Positions 7,690-14,771 of a DNA stretch of 51,946 nt are shown piece after piece. Origin of the DNA: CAZAQV01 sp964487255 (GTDB lineage: Bacteria; Myxococcota_A; Polyangia; Polyangiales; CAZAQV01); the NCBI GenBank assembly GCA_964487255.1, contig CAZAQV010000039.1, forward strand, positions 1 through 51,946, in the 5' to 3' direction. The translations under genes and the position numbers were made by a program. The notes beneath the pieces were generated by a model. The model saw only the letters and a list, made by a program, of their open reading frames with translations. It was not told the origin of the DNA and searched no databases. Numbering within the stretch: position 1 is the stretch's first letter; each line of letters opens with the position of its first letter.

Positions 7690-10553
7690 CGCTTCATCCT
7701 CGAACCGTCCGGGTCAAAAAACGGTGGCTGCACCACCTCCGCTTCGATGCTCTTGCGATCAGAACGGATGCGTACTGCGTCCCCCACTTTAACTTCAAGT
7801 CCTTCCACCCAAGCCAAGCCGATGCTGCGTCCCAGTTGCGGGCTAAAACGACACGATGTGACCCACCCACATTTGTCCCAACCACCTTCCGCACTCTCGC
7901 GAACCAAAATCGCGCCATCCGGAACCCTCCGCTCGGTGTCACGTAGTTGAAAGCCGATGAGCTGTCGCTGCGTGCCGCGACTACGCATGTCTTGGAGTTT
8001 GCGAGACATCCCCTCCTTGCCCCAAAACTCGCGCTTGTCGAACTTGACGAGTTCGTTCATTCCCATCTCTACCGGCGATGAAAGCTCGTCGGTGTCGAGC
8101 CCAACGATGACGTGGCCCTTTTCCAGCCTGAGAATATTGAGCGTCTCCATGCCAAAAGGCACCACGCCGAGACCCTTGCCTTCTGCCATGAGCTTGGACC
8201 ACAGCCCTGCGGCATAACCGGCAGGAATATGAAGCTCGTAACCAAGTTCGCCGGTATAGCCGATGCGAAAGGCCAGACATGGCACGCCGACGAGTTCGAG
8301 GCGCCTGGCGGTCATTGGCGGAAAGTTCGCGTGGCTGACAAGGTTCGCGTCCGTCAAACGGCCGAGCAGCTCGCGCGAACGTGGACCCGCGACGTTGATC
8401 GCAGCATGTTGTTGCGTCAGGTTGACCATCTGAAAATCGAGGTGCCAATGGCGTTCGTTCCACCCACGAATCAACCTCGGAATCAAGTCGGCATGCGCTG
8501 TTGTCGTGGAGAGGTAGTAAGTTCCGTCCTCGAGGTGTGCCGCCACGCCGTCGTCGATGATCGCTCCCGTTTCCGTACACATGACGCCATAACGAACGCG
8601 GCCGGGCGCGAGCTTGCGCCACTTGTTGACGTAGATGCGAGAGAGAACCTCAACGGCGTCAGGGCCTGAAATTTGAATCTTACCCAGCGTGCTGACATCG
8701 ACGATCCCGACCGCCTCGCGAACTCGTTTTGCGCTCTCGATCGGATCGAGTCCCGCCAGCACATCCGGTCTCCGCCACGCTCCGGCATCGAGCCACGTGC
8801 AGCCGTACTCTTCAAACCACGTGTGCATCGGGGTGCGCCGAATCGGATGAAGGCGTCGTCCAGCAAAAACGCCCATCTTTGTGGAAAAGAGCGGTGGACG
8901 TGAAGTGGTGACCTGTGCCGTGTTGGTCGCGAGGCCCCTCGCGTGCGTGGCCAGTAGAGAACTCTCGAATAATCCGTAACGCCCTTGGTCGGGCCCCATC
9001 GAAATCGTGGCAAAGCGCTTGAGCAGCTCCTGACGATCGTAGCCTTCGCCCATTGCATCCTGAAGGTCTTTTTCAGTGACGTCCTCAGCAAAGTCGACAA
9101 AACGAAACTTGCTCTTGCCCTCGGCGACGATTGGCGCCGGCGCCACACTCGGCTTGGGCGGGTACACCGTGCTACTGGCTTCGAGTCCTAGGCTGTTGAG
9201 AACTTGTCCAGCGGCGAAGCGCCCCGACTGCACTGCGGTCTCCAGTGTGCTCAGCCCGGCGAGCCGTCCGGCCGCCACGACACCTTTGGGTGCGTAAGCT
9301 GGCAGAAACTGATGATGCGCTGGGTCGTAGCGAATGCTGCCACCGGCCTGACAATACAGACCATGGTTGGGCCAATACCCTGCAGCAATCACCAGCGTAT
9401 CGCATGCCAACGTTCTCTTTTGGCCTTGAGCCTGGAGGGAAACCGCACGCAGGCGACGGGAACCTCGCGCTTCAAGTACATTCGCCTGGTCGAGCATCTC
9501 AACCTGTGCCTGCTGAAGCCGCTCTTGTAGCGACGCCTCGAGTTCCGCGAACGAACGCGACTCCGCAACGACCACATCGATGCCCACCTCTTTGAGCGCA
9601 AGGGCGAATTCCAGCCCATCGTCCTGGCCGGAGGCGATCACAACCTTTTGTCCAGGAGCGACCGCATAAAGACTCAAAAGTCGCCAGGCTCCACTCAAGG
9701 TGAGAATGCCCGGCAAATCGTTGCGATCGAAGACGCCCAGTCGATCGAAGCCACCGGTTGCCATGATGGTTTGCTTGCCGCGAACCTTGATAAGTCGCTC
9801 GGCCTGCGCCACAGCCAACGAATGATCGTCGAACCATCCGACCGCAGTCGCTCCAAGCAAGACCTCAACGTTACCGGGGAGCGTCTGCAGGTCTCTCACC
9901 ATGGCCGATAACGCGTCCGGCAACGATTGCACACCGCGGAATCGCAGGGTGCCACCGAGTGAGGGCTCTCGTTCGATCAGCAAGACGTGCACCCCACGTG
10001 CCGCGGCCTCTTGCGCGGCTGCTAGGCCGGCCAAACCTCCTCCGACGATGACTACGTCAGCGTAGCGATACTCTTTGTGGTACTCGGCGTCGGGCGTTTG
10101 GGCATCAACGCGGCCAAGCCCCGCAAGCCGACGCAGCATCCGCTCGTAAACGGGCCAAAGGGCTCGGGTGTGAAAAGCTTTGTAATAAAACCCAACGGGC
10201 AAGAAGGCGTGCGCGACATTGTTGAGTGCCAGAAAGTCCCAGCCGAGCGATGGGCTCACATTCTGGGGGGAGATCTGCATTCCCGGCTCAAGTTCGAGCG
10301 TCCCAGCACGGGCATTCGGCTCGTGCTCGCGTTGCACCAAGCCGTTGCAGTCGCTCCCGTCAAACGCCACGTCCGCGCGCGGCCGGTGGTACTTGAACGA
10401 ACGACTCAAAATCCGACAGCCATTCGCCCACAGCGCCGACGAAACTGTGTCGCCGCGAAAACCTGAGTAGGTAGAGCCGTTAAACCTGAAGTCGACGGAC
10501 TGCGATCGATCGATGATCTCGGTGTTACGAGGCGCGAGACGTGTTTCACTCAT
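7686..10553 (-). CDS. soxA: sarcosine oxidase, alpha subunit
   Basis: The 955-residue alpha subunit of the tetrahydrofolate-dependent sarcosine oxidase. The N-terminal part (residues about 17-110) is the 2Fe-2S-ferredoxin-like 'molybdopterin/NADH' type domain of this family. A dinucleotide-binding motif VVIVGGGLAGLAAAQ lies at 167-181, followed by a FAD/NAD-type oxidoreductase region. From about residue 590 the C-terminal domain is GcvT-like and binds folate, so that the methyl group leaves as 5,10-methylene-THF. Length matches the family (about 950-1000). It overlaps soxD by 8 bases and soxG by 4. Together with SoxB it oxidises sarcosine to glycine. No purU or glyA follows, unlike many sox operons. 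Confidence 0.92.
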   Translation of the reverse strand: MSETRLAPRNTEIIDRSQSVDFRFNGSTYSGFRGDTVSSALWANGCRILSRSFKYHRPRADVAFDGSDCNGLVQREHEPNARAGTLELEPGMQISPQNVSPSLGWDFLALNNVAHAFLPVGFYYKAFHTRALWPVYERMLRRLAGLGRVDAQTPDAEYHKEYRYADVVIVGGGLAGLAAAQEAAARGVHVLLIEREPSLGGTLRFRGVQSLPDALSAMVRDLQTLPGNVEVLLGATAVGWFDDHSLAVAQAERLIKVRGKQTIMATGGFDRLGVFDRNDLPGILTLSGAWRLLSLYAVAPGQKVVIASGQDDGLEFALALKEVGIDVVVAESRSFAELEASLQERLQQAQVEMLDQANVLEARGSRRLRAVSLQAQGQKRTLACDTLVIAAGYWPNHGLYCQAGGSIRYDPAHHQFLPAYAPKGVVAAGRLAGLSTLETAVQSGRFAAGQVLNSLGLEASSTVYPPKPSVAPAPIVAEGKSKFRFVDFAEDVTEKDLQDAMGEGYDRQELLKRFATISMGPDQGRYGLFESSLLATHARGLATNTAQVTTSRPPLFSTKMGVFAGRRLHPIRRTPMHTWFEEYGCTWLDAGAWRRPDVLAGLDPIESAKRVREAVGIVDVSTLGKIQISGPDAVEVLSRIYVNKWRKLAPGRVRYGVMCTETGAIIDDGVAAHLEDGTYYLSTTTAHADLIPRLIRGWNERHWHLDFQMVNLTQQHAAINVAGPRSRELLGRLTDANLVSHANFPPMTARRLELVGVPCLAFRIGYTGELGYELHIPAGYAAGLWSKLMAEGKGLGVVPFGMETLNILRLEKGHVIVGLDTDELSSPVEMGMNELVKFDKREFWGKEGMSRKLQDMRSRGTQRQLIGFQLRDTERRVPDGAILVRESAEGGWDKCGWVTSCRFSPQLGRSIGLAWVEGLEVKVGDAVRIRSDRKSIEAEVVQPPFFDPDGSRMKR

Positions 10554-10821
10554 GCACGGCCCCCTTGTTGAAGTAGCTCTTGAGCACGCGGTTTGTGCGA
10601 GTGTCTCGCTCCGCGATGAACCATTCCTCGCACCCGATGGCGTGAAAGCACCATTCGCGCGTCACGCCACGCGGGTTGCTCCAGACATAGAGGTAGCTTG
10701 CCCATTGATCACGCGTAAAGGACGCAGCTTGCTCCGGGCTCGGGACCGGATGCGCTTCACCTTGCCAATGAAACTCGGAGCCGTCGCGCGGGCCGCAGAT
10801 TGGACACGGAATCAAGAACAT
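10546..10821 (-). CDS. soxD: sarcosine oxidase, delta subunit
   Basis: The 91-residue zinc-binding delta subunit. N-terminal CPICGPRDGSEF supplies the first Cys pair; WCFHAIGCEEWF near residue 67 supplies the remaining His/Cys ligands seen in the family. The TGATG junction with soxB (1-base overlap) and the 8-base overlap into soxA indicate coupled translation. It has a structural role in the heterotetramer. Confidence 0.9.
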   Translation of the reverse strand: MFLIPCPICGPRDGSEFHWQGEAHPVPSPEQAASFTRDQWASYLYVWSNPRGVTREWCFHAIGCEEWFIAERDTRTNRVLKSYFNKGAVHE

Positions 10822-12050
10822 CAGTGCGTCGCTCCTTTGTCTTCAACGACGAGACGATCTGCCGCAAAACGTTCGAGCGAAAACGGTTCGATCCGTGGAT
10901 CGACATCGTCTTCGGCGATCAGGCGCGCCATCGATTGTGCAGCGGCAGGGGCGGCCTTGAACCCGTACGTTCCCCAACCCACATCCATCGTAAACCCCTC
11001 CACCGGGCTTCGCCCCAGGATGGGGCAGTTATCTGGCGTCATGTCGCACAAGCCAGCCCACTGACGAAGAATGCGCACGTGGTGCAGCGACGGAAAAAGC
11101 TGCAGAACATTGTTGCAGATGCTTTCCATAAACTCGAGCGACGACCGCGAACAATACGAGGGAAAGGGGTCGATGCTGCCGCCCATCACCAGTTCACCGC
11201 GGTCGGATTGTGAAAGGTAGACATGCATTTCTGCAGAGCCGACGATGGTGTCCAAAAACGGCTTAAGCGGTTCGGTCACGCATGCTTGCAGCGCATGGGA
11301 GATGACGGGCAATGGAACTTGTACCATGTCGCTGATCGTGGTGCACCACCCAGCCGTCGCATTGTGAACACGTTTCGTTGCGATCGTGCCGCGATTGGTC
11401 CTGACCGCACTGACCTTACCAGCATGGACATCGATGCCTTCGCAGCTTGTGCCCTGCAAGATATCGACACCGAGTCGATCGGCCGCGCGCGCGTAGGCCC
11501 AGACCACGGCATCGTGTCGGATGATGCCTCCGGGCGCGTGAAAAAGACCTCCGAGGACCGGATAAGGGTGCCCTTCGCCGAGGTCCAAAAACGGAACGCG
11601 ACGCTTGATTTCGTCGGGATCGAGCACCGTCGACTTAAGACCAAAAAGCGCGTTCGTTTCAGCGCGCTGCCGCATCATGCTGAGCGAGCCCGGCGTGTGC
11701 GCGAGGGTAAGGTGGCCACGCTGCGAGAACATCAGGTTGAAGTCCAGGTCCTGCGACAGCGTCTCATAAAGACGCAAGCTATCTTTGTAGAAGCGGACGC
11801 CTTCCGAAGTCAGGTAGTTCGCCCGAATGATGGTCGTGTTGCGGCCGCTGCCGCCCGAACCGATGTAGCTTTTCTCCAAAACCGCGATGTTCTTGAGACC
11901 GTGCTCGTGGGCCAGATAGTAGGCACATGCCAAACCATGAACGCCGCCACCCACGATGACCACGTCGTAGGATTTTCTTGGCTCGGGCTCGCGCCACATG
12001 CGCTCGGGCGTCGGCTTGCCAAATCCGTACTTGAGCAAGCGGTAGGGCAC
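10821..12050 (-). CDS. soxB: sarcosine oxidase, beta subunit
   Basis: The 409-residue catalytic subunit of the DAO/glycine-oxidase-like FAD family, carrying FAD and, in characterised enzymes, covalent FMN. The Rossmann motif VVIVGGGVHGLACAYYLA spans residues 31-48, followed by SGGSGRNTTIIRANY, the conserved SoxB signature. Near the C-terminus GWGTYGFKAAPAAAQSMA is the FAD-ribityl region. It starts with GTG inside the ltaE stop (TAGTG, 1-base overlap). It demethylates sarcosine to glycine. Dimethylglycine or another N-methyl amino acid remains possible. Confidence 0.92.
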   Translation of the reverse strand: MPYRLLKYGFGKPTPERMWREPEPRKSYDVVIVGGGVHGLACAYYLAHEHGLKNIAVLEKSYIGSGGSGRNTTIIRANYLTSEGVRFYKDSLRLYETLSQDLDFNLMFSQRGHLTLAHTPGSLSMMRQRAETNALFGLKSTVLDPDEIKRRVPFLDLGEGHPYPVLGGLFHAPGGIIRHDAVVWAYARAADRLGVDILQGTSCEGIDVHAGKVSAVRTNRGTIATKRVHNATAGWCTTISDMVQVPLPVISHALQACVTEPLKPFLDTIVGSAEMHVYLSQSDRGELVMGGSIDPFPSYCSRSSLEFMESICNNVLQLFPSLHHVRILRQWAGLCDMTPDNCPILGRSPVEGFTMDVGWGTYGFKAAPAAAQSMARLIAEDDVDPRIEPFSLERFAADRLVVEDKGATH

Positions 12051-13084
12051 TATGCGAGTTCTCTCAACTTCTCGACGAACCCGTTGACCATGTCAGAGCT
12101 GGTATCAAACGCCGTCATCCAGCGCACGATCGACTGCTCGGCATCCCAAACGTGAAACATGGTGTGCGCTTGTAGGGGTTCGATCCATTCGGGTTTGAGC
12201 ACAGCAAATACGCCATTGGTCTCAACCGGGTGCGCAAGCCTAACGCCTGCAACAGCGGTCGCAGCGTCAGCGAGCTTGCGCGCCATGGCATTGGCGTGCT
12301 GCGCGTTTTTGAGCCAGAGATCGCCCTCGAGCAGCGCGACAAACTGCGCCGAGACAAAGCGCATCTTGGAGACGAGCTGCATCCCCTGCTTACGAATGAA
12401 CTCCACGTCCGCGCCGCACGCGGGGTTGAGCACCAAGACAGCTTCTGCAGCCATTAGCCCATTTTTGGTTCCACCAAACGAAAGCAGGTCGACACCAGCC
12501 TCGGTCGTCAGCTCCCTAAGGCTCACGTCGAGCGCTGCTGCAGCGTTACAAAGACGCGCCCCATCGACATGCAAAAGCAGGTCGTGGCTGTGGCAAAAGT
12601 CAGCGATTGCGCGAACCTCATCCGCCGTATACACGGTGCCGACTTCCGTGCACTGGCTGATGGTGACAACCCGCGGCTTCACGCTGTGAACGCCTCGTGT
12701 TGCATATACCAACGGTTCGATGGCCTCGATGCTCAACTTGCCGTGCTGGGTCACACCCGGCAGCAGTTTCGAGCCCAAATGCCACTCGGGTGCGCCACAC
12801 TCGTCACGATGCAGATGTGCACCGTCGGCGCAGATGACCCCGTGAAAAGGTCGCGCAACGCAGGCGAGCGCGATCACATTGGCGCCTGTTCCCGTTAGCA
12901 CAGGGTACGCGCGCGCGGCATCGCCGAAATGCTCAGCAAAGACCTTCTCCGCACGTGCCGTCCACGGATCAGCTCCGTAAGCGATCGCATATCCGCGGTT
13001 GGCCTCGGCCAGCGCCGTCATCACATCAGGATGAACGCCGGCGGCGTTGTCACTGGCGAAACAACGATACTCTTGCGCCGTCAT
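12050..13084 (-). CDS. threonine-aldolase-family PLP enzyme (LtaE-like)
   Basis: The 344-residue fold-type I PLP enzyme of the beta-eliminating lyase/threonine aldolase family. The PLP lysine is K207 in SFGGTKNG; HVDGARL (D174) is the PLP-ring aspartate motif, and DNAAGVHPDVM is the usual N-terminus of LtaE proteins. These enzymes cleave beta-hydroxy amino acids to glycine plus an aldehyde. The pairing with an aldehyde dehydrogenase three bases upstream and sarcosine oxidase downstream centres the operon on glycine. Threonine is the default substrate. A 3-hydroxyaspartate-type substrate derived from hydroxyectoine is a speculative alternative. Confidence 0.88.
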   Translation of the reverse strand: MTAQEYRCFASDNAAGVHPDVMTALAEANRGYAIAYGADPWTARAEKVFAEHFGDAARAYPVLTGTGANVIALACVARPFHGVICADGAHLHRDECGAPEWHLGSKLLPGVTQHGKLSIEAIEPLVYATRGVHSVKPRVVTISQCTEVGTVYTADEVRAIADFCHSHDLLLHVDGARLCNAAAALDVSLRELTTEAGVDLLSFGGTKNGLMAAEAVLVLNPACGADVEFIRKQGMQLVSKMRFVSAQFVALLEGDLWLKNAQHANAMARKLADAATAVAGVRLAHPVETNGVFAVLKPEWIEPLQAHTMFHVWDAEQSIVRWMTAFDTSSDMVNGFVEKLRELA

Positions 13085-13087
13085 GGC

Positions 13088-14557
13088 CTATGTATCCCGC
13101 AAGATCGTAACGGTTTTGTTTTCGGTGTAGGCATCGAGGGCCATCTCGCCGAGTTCGCGGCCGTTGCCTGAGGCTTTGAAGCCGCCAAAGGGCGCGGCGG
13201 TATCGACGATGTTGTAACAGTTGACCCAAACCGTGCCGGCGCGAACACGATCGGCGACGGCGTGGGCTCTACCGATATCGCGCGTGTAGACCGCCGCGGC
13301 CAAGCCATACTCGGTATCGTTCGCACGACGCACCACCTCATCGAGTTCTGAAAACCGCAGCACGCTCACAACGGGACCAAAGATCTCATCGGTCGCAATC
13401 GACATCTTATCCTCAACATTCTTGAACACGGTCGGTCGCACAAAGTAGCCGCGATCGAACTCACGCTTGCCACCGGCCGTACACACGGCACCTTCTTTTT
13501 GCCCCGCTTGCACGTAGCCCATGACCTTCTTGAACTGCGCTTTGTCGATCAAGGGTCCATGGTCCGCCTCGCCACTGAATGGGTCTCCGAGTCGGCTCTT
13601 GTTGGCTTTCTCAGAAAGTCGCTCCACGAACTCGTCGTAGATTTTTTCGTGCACGAAAGCGCGGCTTCCCGCACAGCAGTTTTGCCCGACGTTGAGGAAA
13701 ATCGCGCCGTATGCGCCCTCCACAGCCTGCTCGAGGTCGGCATCGTCAAAGATGATATTGGGGTTCTTCCCTCCAAGCTCGAAGCTCAGGCGCTTCATGC
13801 TGGGCGCTGCTTCGCGCTTGATGGTCGTCGCGGTCGCGCGCTCTCCGGTGAACGCGATTTTATCGACATCAGGGTGGCGAACCAAAGCCGCACCGGCCGT
13901 CGGGCCGTAGCCAGGGACCACGTTGAGCACGCCTTCAGGCAACCCCGCTTCGAGGGCGAGTTCGGCAGCCCGCAGCGCCGTCAACGGCGTTTGCTCGGCG
14001 GGCTTGAGTACCGTCGTGCAGCCCGCCGCCAGCGCGGGTCCCAGTTTCCATGAGGCCATCGCCAAGGGGAAGTTCCAGGGAATGATCTGTCCGCACACAC
14101 CAACCGGCTCCCGCATCGTATACGAGAAAAACGGCGACGGCATTTGAATGGTCTTGCCGTGCATCTTGTCCGCCCAGCCCGCAAAGTAACGAATCACCTT
14201 GGCGGCGCTCGGAATGTCGTAGCCCAAACTCTCCGTAAGCGGTTTGCCCGTGTCGAGACTTTCTAGGTGACCGAGCTCCTCCATATGCGTCTCGATCAAG
14301 TCTGCCCAGCGAAAGAGAATTCTGGCACGTTCGCGAGCGTCCATCTTGGTCCACGGGCCGTCATCGAACGCGCGTCGCGCTGCCCCTACCGCACGGTTAA
14401 TGTCCTCTTCGTCGCCTTCGGCTATTTCGCTGATCACCTGTTCGTCGACAGGATTGATGGTGGGAAAGGTCTTGCCGCTCGCAGAGCTACAAAATTCTCC
14501 TCCGATGAGCATCTTGTTCTGCCGCACCTCAGCGCGGGTCGTTTGTGGACTCGTCAT
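13088..14557 (-). CDS. NAD(P)-dependent aldehyde dehydrogenase
   Basis: The 489-residue ALDH-superfamily enzyme is the first gene of the nine-gene operon, with AAGGAGG 5 bases before its ATG. Catalytic residues are visible: N162 in IPWNFP, E260 in FELGGKNP, and C294 in GQNCCAGSR. The cofactor turn reads FTGERATA rather than the more common FTGS, a variant seen in semialdehyde dehydrogenases. It could oxidise acetaldehyde from the aldolase, betaine aldehyde, or aspartate semialdehyde in the DoeC role; sequence alone does not decide. Confidence 0.88.
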   Translation of the reverse strand: MTSPQTTRAEVRQNKMLIGGEFCSSASGKTFPTINPVDEQVISEIAEGDEEDINRAVGAARRAFDDGPWTKMDARERARILFRWADLIETHMEELGHLESLDTGKPLTESLGYDIPSAAKVIRYFAGWADKMHGKTIQMPSPFFSYTMREPVGVCGQIIPWNFPLAMASWKLGPALAAGCTTVLKPAEQTPLTALRAAELALEAGLPEGVLNVVPGYGPTAGAALVRHPDVDKIAFTGERATATTIKREAAPSMKRLSFELGGKNPNIIFDDADLEQAVEGAYGAIFLNVGQNCCAGSRAFVHEKIYDEFVERLSEKANKSRLGDPFSGEADHGPLIDKAQFKKVMGYVQAGQKEGAVCTAGGKREFDRGYFVRPTVFKNVEDKMSIATDEIFGPVVSVLRFSELDEVVRRANDTEYGLAAAVYTRDIGRAHAVADRVRAGTVWVNCYNIVDTAAPFGGFKASGNGRELGEMALDAYTENKTVTILRDT

Positions 14558-14771
14558 CGCGTCCTCCTTGCTTCCTGGGTTCTGGTGTCCCGCAACCTAT
14601 CATCGCGCAACACCTCAACGAAAGGCCTTGTCTACTTGTATAAACGGGTTCTGCTAACAAGTCGGGACTCTCTTGGACATGACCTGGCTTGAAACAATTG
14701 CAAGAACTTGCTCAATAGCACTTGCCTCGACGGCTCCTCTCCGAAAAATTATATTGTCTACAAATTTTTGA
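14558..14771. promoter_or_regulatory. divergent intergenic region upstream of the sox-type operon
   Basis: These 214 bp separate the operon start (14557, minus) from the LamG lipoprotein (14772, plus). AT-rich elements suit promoters on both strands. On the plus strand TCGACG (14727-14732), a 17-base spacer and TATATT (14750-14755) resemble a weak sigma-70 pair. On the minus strand TATACA lies around 14640, without a convincing -35 box. No regulator gene is adjacent. Confidence 0.3.

Noticed and set aside
11223..12155. 310-codon plus-strand open frame
   Set aside because: Antisense to soxB; shadow frame.
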